Shown here: positions 1-12,200 of the stretch, in pieces
How the letters are laid out: each line of letters opens with the position of its first letter
Numbering within the stretch: the stretch's first letter is position 1
Assembly (NCBI GenBank): GCA_005223375.1
Contig: RXOD01005285.1
Location: 1 to 14,928, forward strand
From: Amoebophrya sp. AT5.2
Lineage: Eukaryota > Sar > Dinophyceae > Syndiniales > Amoebophryaceae
Direction of reading: 5' to 3'
DNA length: 14,928 nt
Program-made: the position numbers and the translations under genes
Notes under the pieces: generated by a model
Database searches by the model: none
What the model was told of the DNA's origin: nothing
Seen by the model: the letters and a program-made list of their open reading frames with translations, nothing else

Positions 1-299
1 CACCAGCGTGGTCTCTGAGTCCAACTTGTCATGGTAGAAGCCCAGGGAACAGACGACTTCGTAGGTAGCGGCCGGGCCGGCGTGCCCGCGGGAGGCGTGT
101 GCGAAAGAGCAGAGGACACGCAAAGGGGTCGTGTTCCGGTAGATGGTCCCCTCCAGCTTCACCTCCTTCTGCACGGTCTTCGGTAGCCAGATGTAGAAAC
201 TGCGCGAAACAGACCTGAAGACAAAAACAAGCCCGCCCTGGATGACAAACCGCTTGGAGTCAGTCGTTTTCTCGCGGATTTTCGCAGCTGAAGGTTTCT
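1..299 (-). other. Integrase N-terminal zinc-binding domain (HHCC), cut by window edge
   Basis: The strand pair GGLVFVFRS...SFYIWLP, then PLRVLCSFAHASRGHAG and the helix TYEVVCSLGFYHDKL match the Ty3 integrase start, in which a residue-accepting strand is followed by H-x(3-6)-H-x-G and then FYWPxM. The two His are at 99-97 and 84-82 (residues 4938 and 4943), spacing H-x4-H. The CxxC half of the zinc site, the DDE catalytic core and any C-terminal chromodomain or GPY/F module would lie beyond the left edge. The domain would bind element ends during insertion. The match rests on pattern and position. Confidence 0.75.
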
Positions 300-3200
300 T
301 GCGTACACTCAGGGCCTCCTCAACACGCTTCTGCACTGTAGCTTCGGAGAGCCCCTGTGACCGGGCGTCGTGGGCGGCGAATACATACCGGAGCTCTTCA
401 TGTTGCCCAGCCCGAAGCGCATGTAGGAAGTCGGGCTCAATGTCCACTAGGGAAGACATTTCACGACTGTATACCACGTACACACGTTCCGGTAAAACCC
501 AGAGCCCGTCGGCCACCGTGGTGAAATCCTGCGTAAACCCAAAGCGGTACCCCTCCTTTGGATCGGTCCCAAGGCAGCAGATGCGCGTCGCAAACTTCGG
601 GAGGCCCCAAAGCTCCGCGGTGGCCTTGTGAAGACTCGAAACCACCAGGATGCCTGAAGGTTTGAACTGGAGGTCCGTACCGAAGTACCTATACAGCAGG
701 TCGAGACACAGCGCGTAGAGGTACTTCCCCGAATCCACGGGCTGCACAGCAAAGTCATCGTCGAGCAAACACATGGAGTCGAGTGAAACAGAGGTCGCCT
801 GGTCGTTGGCCGAAAAGTATTCAACGAGCTGTCCAGCGCGTTTGGTGAAACCGGCCCGGTTCTGCAACTGCTGAGTCTTCAGCTGCACCAAGGTGTCCGG
901 CTTGACACGAAAGTCCTCATCAGGCGCGTTGGCGGGGGGATCGCCAGCTCCGGGCAACCCGTCCTCAAGACCGAACCCGATAGGGTCTGGCAGCGGTAGT
1001 AGTGCGGCCTTCTTGCGTCCTTTCTTTTCCCCGACCTTAACACGGCCGGGAGAAGGCTCCTGTACGACATCCGGAATAACGATTTCTTCGCGATCGCGGG
1101 AAATGACTGCAGGAGGAGCAACGTGGGGCGGCGGCAGGACCGGATGGTCGTCGTCCAAATTCCCGCTCAGCCCAGGCGCATCACCAGAGGCATCGCCGGC
1201 CTCCTCGTAATCCTTTGGGTCATCCTCGAGGAGCAGTCCCTCCTCATCGGAGTCCAACTTCGGGCCCCGGGTGGGCAGTCCAGAGGGGCCGCCGGACAAG
1301 GAGTCCGCAGCAACCTTGGGCGGATCAGTACTGCTTCCGACGGAAGGGTCGGCACTGGCGCGGGGCGGGTCGGTGCTGCTCCCCGCGGAAGGAGCGGCGC
1401 CAGACTTTGGTTTGCCCGCACCACGTTTGCCCGTTGAGGTTTTCGCTTTCTTCTTCTTTGCGCTGGAGCTACTGGTAGCGTCGGGGACAGCCACGACAGG
1501 TGGGCAGACAACGGCAGCAGGGTCAGCGAGGGACCCACAGCTGTAGGTAACGTAGTCAGGGTTCGTATCGACGGCGACACAGTTGGCGCAGAGGAAAGGG
1601 ACGGATGGCGTGCCGAGGAAGACCCGCTTGGCTTCCTTCTCGGTCTTCACCTTCCGCACCAGCTTCTCGATTCCGCCGGGCCTGGAGGCGGCTTCATCGA
1701 ATGCCTTATCGGTCCGAGCCTCGATAATCTTGTAAACGCGGAATTCACAAGGGGCCGGAGGGTGTTTGAACCAACCGTCGCGCATGCGCTGGAGCAACTC
1801 CACCGCGCGTATCCGGGGTCTGCGCACCGCAGTAGGTTTCATGTCGAGGAACCGGCCACCGTTCTGGGGAAGCAACCCGGCCGGGGTCGCCTTCATCAGG
1901 ACCGAATCGCCGCGTTTACCGGATTCCGGTAAATCTGTGTACCGGTAGAACCGAAAGGTGGCGTCGCGTTTGGTGAGAAACTCTTTGAGGTTGCCAACCG
2001 CGTTCTTTTCCGCGGGAATGTAAAGCTGGAGGGCGCCCTCAACAGCCTCGGCCGCGGCAGAGTCAATTTCTCGCCCGTACCTTTTGACGTAATCACTAAG
2101 CGTCATAGCCACGTGTGTCGTGAGCAGATTCCCGTAAACCATTTCACAGGAGGCCAGGGGATAACTGCACGGGGGGAAGAGCTTGTTGCACTGGACCGCG
2201 TCGACGATCAAGCGACCCAGACAATCCGCCTTCCTCACAGCGAGGAATAAAGCGCTGAGGTGTAGTGGGAGGCCGTAGATCGGCAGGCATTTCCCCAGCA
2301 ACGACTCATACACCTGTTCCGCGAGGTGGAACCTCAGGATCTTGTCCAGGAGGTCCTCCAATGAAATGCGCCGGTAGCCCCCCGTCTTCGCGTCGGGCTT
2401 GATTGGGTGGTACGCGCTGACCACCATGACTGTCGGGAAGGGCAGACCCTCGGCCCACAACACCACGCGGAAGACCATGAAAACCTTGATCAAGCAACAC
2501 TGCAGCGCGAGAGGCCAGTCCTTAAGCACTTCGAAAAGCCTGTCAGCGCACTCCTGGGCAAATTGCTCCTGCGTGATCTTGTACTCGGCCCGCTTCAGCC
2601 TTTTGGCGATGGCCGCATCGACAGCCGCCTCGTCAGCCCCTTGGAGGATCGCGCTGTCCTCAACCGCCGAGAAGGTAGTGGCATCCGCGCTAGAAGGGGC
2701 TATCAGGAGGTCCCCATGGAGATCGACCCGGCGATTGGTGCTCAGTTCGGTGACGAAAAGCTGGGGTGTCACCGAAACCTCCCGGGAGGCCCAGTTGGTG
2801 ACCTTGAAGTCAACGCCGCGCAGCAAGTCGATCTTCGACACAACTAGCCCGCAAGGAACAACGCAAATTGTCTCGGTAGAGGGGAAGACCAGGTCCACCG
2901 TGAACCGTTCGCCGGGGCTCGAATGAAATTGTCCCGTCCGCACCGTGTAATCCACAGTTGTGAGCGCGGGGAGCGGAGCCTTACTGACGCCGGACAGGCG
3001 GGAGTATTGACCAAGTGCGAAAAGCCCCTTCAAGGCCTCGAAAGCAGTGAGGCAACCACCCTCGGAGGAGGGCAAGCCCTGGCATAGCACCGCGACCCCA
3101 GGCTTAGCGTCTTCCTCGCTGAGTTTGCCGATCTCCTTCTCGATCCGGGCTGGGTCGATTTTCTCCGCGCCGTACAGCTTCGTGAGCAAATCCCTCAGAC

Positions 3201-6200
3201 GATCTACCGTGAAAAGGTCCTCCCCCTCATCTCCGTCGACCCGGGTAGCGGCATCGGGCAGGACCATTGAATGGCCTTTCAAGTTGGAAACATAAACTTC
3301 CCTACATTGTAGGCAAGCTAGTATCTCCGAAGCCATACTGACGAGAGATTTGACCGTGGTGATCGATGACATGAGACTCCAAAGCTGCTCCTGCGTCAAT
3401 GTCGTGTTGTCGCTATACAGGACGAAAGGTATTTTCGGGATGCGACGGAGCACGACGCGGACCAAAAACAGCAAACCAGCAGTCTCCATGCGTACCGACG
3501 ACGTGCTGTGTTTGCTACGTTCCTCCTTTGAGAATTTCTTCGTATAAGCAAACACCACACGGTGGCCGAAGCCCTTTTGAAACTGAATCCCCCAAACCGA
3601 AGCGCGCCGCTGCGAGCTGTCAACCAAGATCCGTAGGATGGGGCTTTCTTTGCTGCTGAAGTTACGCCAGGCGCGGCCGCTCTCCACGTCGATAGAACCG
3701 AGCTCCACATGCCGGCAGAGACCGATCCGCAGCCGTATAAAGGCCTCCTTCGCCTTTGGGTCGGACCCCATTTTCTTGAAACGGACCTTGTCCAGGTACT
3801 GCTTCAGGTAGTCCTCGTCGCGTTCCAGATAGGCTTCCTGGATGTACGTGGTCTGGCAGAGGAACTTCTTCAGGATTTTCACCGATTTGGTGACCCGAGA
3901 CCACTTGAAGGCACGGATCGCCCCCGCTTTGTCTGGGTCCGGTAGCCGACATTCCCGAACAAAATCCAGCTTCCAGCCGAGGATCTCCAGAGCGCGGCCG
4001 ACGCGGATTTTCTTGAGGCTGAACTTCATGCCCACTTGTAAGGCCCGGGCCAAAGTGTAACTGGACCTGAAAAGGCAGCTCCACAGCCCTTTGAGCCCGT
4101 AGTTGAGATCGTCGACGTACGGAACTAAGAAGGAGACTCCCGGGACGGTCAGCAGCAGTGCGCGTAGTCGTTCTCCCGCGGTGCGCCGACGCTCCTTACG
4201 ACTCGTATCACCGCCACCAGCCTCTGCGCTGTTACCGCTATTGAAACGTGCCTCGAAAGGACACGCGTCCTCAAGATGCCCGTGCTCATCGATGGCCGGC
4301 CCGGTAGGGGCTTCTTCTGATTCGTCGCTGCTGTCTGCGAAGTCCAAGCTGGCGCTGTTGAACGCGTACGCGCCCGTGCCCTTCCGACGGAGTGGCGAGG
4401 CACAATATTCGGCATCGCTATCGCTATCGGAGTCATCAAGTCCAGGCATGATGTCGTTGCTGTCGTTCTCCGGTAAGACCGAGGGAGAGTGGTTCCCGAC
4501 GACGTAGATAGCCCCACTGTCATGTTCAATCGTCGAGCCCATGTTGGCGTGCAAATCGATGGAAGCCCCGAGCGCGCCCTCAAAGCGGCCAACGAGGTCG
4601 TCGGTATCCTTGCCGCCCCCGGCCCAAGCGCGGAGTATTCCGCAAACATCCTTCCAAGTGATGTTAGGGCCCCGCAGCGTGCCAAAACAAGTCTGCACGA
4701 GGGCACAGAACGTTCCCGGGGCCCAGGCCAGACCCAGAAACATGCGGCGAGGCCGCCGGACACAGGTCTTGTACACCCATCCGGTATACCGACAGAGGCG
4801 TGAACTTAGGAGCAGCTGCAGGAATCCCTTCGCAGCGTCGAGCGACACCCCGCCAGTGGACGACTGGAGGTCGGTGTCAACTACTACCTGGACCGCACGG
4901 CGGATTTCTTCGGATAACAACGGGTCAACGGTGGAACCAACGCCGAAGACGTCGGCACCCGGGGAGGTCCCGTGGACCACCTTCACGAAGTCTTCCAACA
5001 CGCTGCTGAGGAAAACGCACAGCAGCACAACCAGCTTCCACCCAGGAGCCCGGTGGAGGCCCCTGCCCTCCATGTCCGAGAGCCGCCGATCTGCATCGGC
5101 AGGGCTTGCGGCCCACTCGCGCGCGGCAGCCCGCTGCTCCTTGGTGTAACTGATACTATCGTCGAACCCTTCCTGGTCACCCGCGTTCAGGTAGGCGCGT
5201 CGCTGGACAGCAATCCCGAAAGGGCACTCATCATCTTCTTCGTCGGAGGATTCGTACAAGCCTTCCTCGGGCTCGAGCAGACGGAAAACTTCACTGGCGC
5301 CATCCTCGTGGGGCGTGTCGAGAACCTCAGCGTCATCGCGGTCAGAGGATTCCAGCACGCCATGCAGAAGTCCAGCTGAAATAGAGCTGTCCCCACGTTC
5401 GAGGACCTCGTCGCGGATGCCTGTCACCAGTTGCTGCAGACTGGGCAGCCCGTCCCCGCTGGTGAGGTCGTCGAAGCCGGCAGCGGACGACGCCGCGGAG
5501 CGATGTGAACACCAGAAATGGCGCATCTCGGGTTGACCAGTCGTAGCGGAGTGAACTTGCCCAAGTGTGGGAACAACTTCGGGAAGAGAAGAGGGCTCTT
5601 GAGGTTCAGCGGCGGGAGAGGCGGCGGGAGGCTCGATAGCCGCTCCGGGATCGACTGCGACCGGGACACCGCTGGCGACCAGCTCACGGGCGATAGACAT
5701 GCGGTGTGTCATTGACTTTGGCTGCAGAGCGAGGCTGGCACAGCGTTCCTTCAGTTCCTTGTCGCTCTTCCCGGAAGCAGACCCCTTGCCAAACAATTTT
5801 TCCTTGGCTAGTAACCAGAAATTCGCGTTCCGGAGACGTAGCGGGGCCCGGAGGACGTAGGCGCTGGTCAATAATTTCCTGTTAGAGACCAACGCCACCT
5901 GGCTCAGCAAGTACGCGCCCAGCCTGTCCCCGGGCGTCCCAGCAGGGCAAAGCGACAGCCCGAGGCGGGAAAGATCCTGATGCCCGAGGATGATGCTGTC
6001 AAAGCAAAACAGCCACGTGACGGCAAGGGCCCACGACCACGAGCACAGCATATCCCCAGCACTGTTACCGTCGTATTGGGAGATAGGTTCCCCGCGCTGC
6101 GACATGTCGAAGAATTGATCGTTGTCCCTCACTGCCTTGAGCCGGCGCGAGCTTCCGGGGTTCCGCGCTTCGGCGAAGCAAAACCCCTGCTGCGGCCCTA

Positions 6201-9200
6201 TCGGGTGGTGGCTCTTGAGGTCGGAAGACCAACCACTGAACCGGAGGTCCAAAGGTGCCCAGCGGCATGGCTCGGCCTGCCGTCCACACTCCGGGGAACC
6301 GAAGTATACCACTTCGCTAAACCCATCATACGCGTAATAGGGAAGCCCGTTCGCAGCCAGGTATTGGCAGCTTACCAAGCTATTGCCAGACACGTAGCGC
6401 GACACAAGACATCCCGTGTCCAGCAGCAACAACGTAACAAGCAGGGCGCTTTTCTCCTTGTCGTACAACCCGCCCCATATCCGGTTACCCAGAGGTTCTG
6501 GTTGGGTTTGGAAGTTGCTTCCATTGACCCCAAAGGCGAGTTGCCCCACGCCTCCCGGACCAACTCGGTTGAGGAAGGCTTCCGTGGGGTCGGGCGAGTG
6601 GAGGATACCGTACGCCGTAGGCAGTTGGAAATTCATAGCGACACCCGGGTTGAGCGGGGCTCCGATTGCTCCAGAAACCCAGAGACAGCACCTGATCACG
6701 CCGCTGAGAAAGAGGCGAACAAGTTCCCGGGGGCTGCTGCTGGTCATGGCAGCGCCGCGCCGAACCACAGACGCAACGTGGTTCCAACAGGACCGGGGAT
6801 GTCTCGGAAACTGGCGCTGGAACTGCCCGTGTAGGCTGGCCGCGGTCTCCTGCATCTGGCGCTGGGTGTCGGGATGCGCGTAATGGGCCTGGCGCTCTGC
6901 TTCTAGGTAGAAAGCGTCCGCTGCGTCATCGTCGGATAAAGGGATGTCATCCACGTCGAGGTCGTCGGCATCCCTGACCACCTTCCAGAGCGCGTCCGGG
7001 CTTTGGAAGTCCAAATCGGAATTGCCGATCCGTTCCACCCCTGAACTTCCTCCGTACAGTTCGAAAACCTCCAGAGAGGTGAAGCCTCCTACTCCTTCGA
7101 TAAGTGCGTGCTTCCGGTCCCTCAAGTCGCGGACAGTGACATGGCGGCGCCCGGTCACCAACACTCCCGAGCGACCGACTCCAGTCGTCCCGGCGGGGGT
7201 GGCGTAGTAGGCCCCGGAGTTGCTGAGGAGCATCTGGTGGGCGACCTTGATCGGCACTCGCAGGCGCCCGGAAGGACAAAACCGTGAGGCTAGACCAAGC
7301 CCACGGAGCAACCCAACCCCAGCGCTGAGACGGATGCCATTGGCAACACGGGTCTTCCCGAAACCCTCGAAGTAATTCTGCGCTGCGTGGGCTCCGGAGC
7401 AGCTCCAAGACATCGGGACGCGAGTACTGCCCAGTCCCTGAAGGTCCGCGTTCATAACAAAGAAGGACGACGACACTCGGGGACACCCGAGCTCTAGGAG
7501 CGCCTCGCGGACCCGCGTCTCGAAAGTAGGCCCGCGTAAGTACCGCACCCCGTAGTCGATGTCCTCCTGTATTGCAAAAACGATGGACACCTCGGCGCGG
7601 CTGGTCTCGAGGGGTCGCAGCGCGGCGGCAACCAGTCTAGGTGCAGAAGGGCCCCACCAGCTATGCATCACTCCGTCCCAGAAGCGGAGATCATGGTCCA
7701 CGAGCAAGGTGAGGATGCATTTGTCAGGCCGCGCGATCTTGACACAATCGGTAACGAACCGCTCGACGCACTCGTCCCAACGGAGATCGCACAGGTCGAT
7801 CTTTTCGGTCAGAGTGTCACCCCCAGCGTTGAACAAAACGCGCGGGTCCAAACTTCCCCAACTCCAATTCGAATACAGGCGACGGTCTTGTTGCCCGAGC
7901 AAACCTGCAGCATCGCGCTGTCGGAGCACTCGGGAGGTCGGAGGCAGGAAGGAGCGCTTGGTCCGCGCGCCGGGCCCACGCGGAACAGCCTTTGTCCGGA
8001 TGGCCTTGCTTGCCTCGAAGCCTAAAGAGCAGGACCCGTAAAGCGTGGCGGCGATCGGCGCACCGAGGTGGCAGAAGAAGTACAACAGAGCCACGTGGAG
8101 AGCCACGCGAACGAGCAGCGACCCGGTGCGCGTCGGTTTCTCAAGAGGAACAGGGTCCGAGCGCGTGACGCCGCTCATCCCGACGTCCGAGAGGCGATGC
8201 CGCTCTTCGGCGTCAGCTTCAATCATAAACGAGGGGAACTCATATCGACTGGTTTGGTCCACGATTACCGCGCCTTCTTCGTTTCCGGCAATGGGGCTTA
8301 AGGTAATCTCGCCTTCTTCGAAAGGTATCCCTTCGGTGTTCGTAACCGGGTCGTCGGGCGAGGACCCCATACCGTTGTTCACGCCATGGTCTGTGGCAGT
8401 GGTTGCGCCTGGGTTCGAGTCAGCGAAGCAGGCGTCGTCTGCAATGGCCGAGGAAAACACCTTCATTGACCCCCCGGCAATGTGGAGCCCCGGATCTGTC
8501 GTGAAATTAACCAACGTCATCCGGGACTGCCCTTGCGCCTCTCCTCCTGTGGTTGGAGGGATTAGCACTGACGACGCCGCGGCAGCGCTCGGAGCTGGAG
8601 GTGAACTCGGGGGAGACCCAGCAGCACGCAAAACAGTTTCGGCCGGATCTTGGTCGGACCCCTGAGACATGACGTCGGTGATGGCAGCAACCGGGGTCGG
8701 GACCACGGCGGTGGCAGTCGCGGCGACGTTACCCGACAGCACCCGGCACAACTGCTGCACGGCGTCAGGCGACGAACTGCCAACGATCTGCAACAAAGAC
8801 TGCAAGTTCAAAGGAATGCTCGCGTCGGAAAGCGAGATACCGCTCAGGTGTGAGGCGACGCCTTGTTGCATCATCCGGTCACCGAGGGCGTCGTTGTCGG
8901 ACCCGTCCTCGAGGGCTTGGTAGTGTGTATTAAAGGCGCCGTTGTGGATTGCATCGATGAGATGCAGGTAGTCTGACCCCGGATCCGAAGTGTCCCACAT
9001 GTCGTAGGGGAGGCCCGTCGTGAGAGCATACATAGCCTTCGCTCCTGTGGTGACGGAGGACTTATTTGCCCCATTTCGGTACCCGAGCTTAGCCTTCTGC
9101 AGCACGACCTCGAGCAACGAGCACTCCGTCAGATACCTTTTGCAATCCCCATTTCGCTCCAAGTTCAACCATTCTTCGAGAGCGTTTTCGCCGCTCCGAA

Positions 9201-12200
9201 TGATGGAAAAAACCTTTGGTACCAGGATCGAAGGTTCACTAGGTTTTGCTCTCCGCGTACACTTCATTCCCGATGGCATATCTGCCCCCTTGCGCTTGCT
9301 GCGGAGATAGGTGGGACAGATGAACACTTCCTGCCCTGCGAGCAGCACCAAATACCCGAGATGCCGGATGCCACAAAGTGCACAATTCTGTGTATCGAAA
9401 CTGCCTTCCCCCGCTGCTGCCATAGTCGCAATAAGAATGTCCGCCGCAGTATGCGCGGGAGTCCCATGTAACAAGCAGCCACAAATTTCGGACCAGCGTA
9501 CCACCATCGGGAAAGCCCCTGTACGGTTCGCGGCGGAGGCAGCGCTGACGGCCTCGGGAGATTCGGCAGGCCCAGCAGATGTGGTGACACTTTTCCCTTT
9601 CGAGGTGGTCCCAGAGTTCTTTCCTTTGCCCTGCTTCCCGGTTAGCACCCCCGGGGCAAGCCCCTTACCGCCCCTCGAAACAAACCCATTGCCCTTCCCG
9701 CCTTTGCCAGAGGCCTTGCCCTTGCCGGCTGATTTTGACCTGCCCTTTCCTTTCCCAAGGAGGGCTTTTCCTTTGGCGGGGTCGCGGATGGCGATGAAGG
9801 AGCGATCCAGTTCCTCATTCCAAGCGTCAGCATCATCCTGCTCAGAAACCGCGCGACAGGTGTCCACGTCGAGACAAAGGGTGCTCTCGTCTTCAGCGCC
9901 GTTCCCTCCCACCAGGCGGAAGGAGAACGGATCAGCGAATTCCTCATCCCCGTCGTCGGCGTAGCGGAAGTTGCGGCGGTTGGTGGTCTCGCGCGTCCGG
10001 AGGTACGTTTTGGTACCGAAGACGGTTCCCGTGGCGGCGTTGACAGTGCAGTAGCGGACGACGCTCTCCAGGGTGGTCGATTGCAACAACCGCCGCTGCT
10101 CCTGCGCCAGCTCCTTCGCCCCTGGGATGGCTTTGCCGTCCGCCGCAAGCTTCGCCTTGACGCACTCACTCAGGTAGCGCTCTATCCAGCCTTGGTCGTA
10201 GACTCCCTGGCCCAAAACGATGGCAGTGAAGGTGCGGGTGTTGTACTTCGGCCAGATCTTTTTGAGGCCAATCTCGAGCAGCTTCTTCGCGGTCTTCTCT
10301 TGCTTGGCGGCCCACTCCCCACCGCGAGTGCGCGCCGACGCGAACCGCGTGTCCAAGGGGACATACCGTTCCTCCATGATCTCGGCCACGAGGGATCCCA
10401 TGTCGACCTGGCACTTGTGAGCGAGGCTCAACTCGAAAGTCGCGAACGGCAACAAATTTTCGTATTCCCCGTAGGTTCGCTCGCACGCGACGGCCAGCGC
10501 CTCAGTGGCAGCTTCGCTTGCGCATTTGAGGGTGTCCAGAACATGGGGATGCCAGCCGCGCAGCCCATAGTAGACGAGGCGCTTCTCGAGCGACCGAAAG
10601 TACTCCTGGTAATGTCCAACAACGTTCTCGCGGTCCCACGCGATGGACGGAACCTCAGGGGCAACGTTAGCGACACCGGGTGCCAGTCCTGAGCCCGAGT
10701 CGAGGACGGTCGCGGAGTGGATGGCGGCCTTTAGGAGGCGATACTCCAGGGAGCACTTCTGCGTGAAGTTAGCCGGGAGATCATCGTCGACACATTCACG
10801 TCGAGACCAAGCAGTCCAGTCGTCGTCCACCCCCTGCCGCCGACAATACTCGTACTGAGGCGCCGCGTCCTCTGACAGGCCACCAACAGCTCCGCTAGCG
10901 GCCTCATGGGCGGTTAGCGAGTACAGGCCCGTGGTGATGTGATCGGAGGCGTGCCCACCTGAGTCGCCAGCTGCAAATCCTGCCACATTGTCTCGGGTCG
11001 TAACTTCGTCCGAATCGGATCCGCAACTGAAGGAGTGGATGTCGTTGCCCAGGTCTCCACGGTCCGGAATCGTAAACAAAAACCGGCGCAGCTTAGTGAT
11101 GCTCTCGGTCATGTTGTACAGCCGGTGAGCGCGCTGGATCGTAGCGGTGGGAGCGTTGTCCTGGACGGCCTCCTTGTTTGTAGCGTAGTAGCGGTCGGCG
11201 AACGCGTCGATCATTACCTTCGTTGGATCCATCATAGAACCGAGGGCGGATGATCCTGCGTCCGAGTCTCCGGACCGTGCAGCATAACCCTCGTCATCGC
11301 CGCCCAGTACCTCGCCAACCCGTCGCTCGCACTGCCTCTTTTCGTCGGAGGTGAGCTCCTTACCCCGATGCTCGCGCCAAAGAAGGGACACCGCCTCCCG
11401 AGCCTTGTCAAACGCGGCATCCTTCGGTTTCTCGCGCGTGGCCTTCAGCTCTTCCAGGGCGTCGGTGAGGAGCTTATCCGAAGTGTTGCGCGACTCGAGG
11501 AGTTGAGTCACGGCTGCCCGATGTTCATCAGCGACCCGTTTGTCCGAGGCGGTCCGCGCGTCGAGGAGCTGCGAGACCGAAGTCTGCTGCGCTTCAAACA
11601 TCTTACTGATGACAGGGGCGAGCGCCTCGACAGCGGAGCTGAACAGCGACCCAGGTGTAATCCCACCAGGTTCAAGGCCCGGGGCTCCACAAGCGGAAGA
11701 CGCGCTGGACTCTGATGCAGGACCATCAGGGGAAGGTCCAGGGTTGCCAGCGCCAGGGAAGCCACCTGCGGGAACAACGGTCGACGCAGGAGGATCATCG
11801 AAGAGCACCAAACTGGCAGCGTCAGAACCATCGTCGCCGTCACCACCTCTGGCAGGGCCACCAGGACCATGGGTCAGTGTAGGAGCCGTTGCTGCTGCAG
11901 ACCCACCGGAGCCGCTCGGGGCGGAAGCCAAGGTCCCAAAGTTAGGCCTCTCTCCCTTGAACCCCCAGGTCAGCTCATCTCCTTTCCGAGCTTCCTTGGA
12001 GGGCCCAAACCCAGGTGTGAGACCTCCCTTCGACTGCGACGGCCAGTGATCGCGCTTACCTGCGAACCCAGGTGGCGGTAGTCCGCGCGGCCAGGGCGCC
12101 GGGTTCGCTCTGTTGTCGTCACCACCACCATGGCCAGGGTCCCGGGAACCACGGATAGGCCTCTCTGCCTCAAACCCCAGGCCCTTGCTCCAGCAGGAGG

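Noticed and set aside
4149..4763. 204-codon minus-strand open frame over the RT insertion
   Set aside because: It is in another frame from the polyprotein and shows only low-complexity Arg/Thr/Ser-rich sequence. The polyprotein frame is continuous here and carries the RT motifs.
5980..6834. 284-codon plus-strand open frame
   Set aside because: It is also codon-aligned antisense, over the protease segment. It has no recognisable motif, whereas the minus frame encodes the DTG and ILG motifs.
6960..7920. Possible captured cytosine-5 DNA methyltransferase
   Set aside because: A GCPRVSSS string loosely recalls the Pro-Cys motif, but the order is Cys-Pro and no ENV or SAM-binding motif could be placed.
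7951..7968. Furin-type cleavage site R-T-K-R as evidence of an envelope protein
   Set aside because: It is one short motif in an Arg-rich stretch. There is no signal peptide, no fusion peptide and no Cys pattern to support an envelope gene.
9311..9964. 217-codon plus-strand open frame rich in Pro, Leu and Phe
   Set aside because: It is antisense to the Gly-Lys-rich tract, whose GC-rich codons read backwards as Pro, Phe and Leu.
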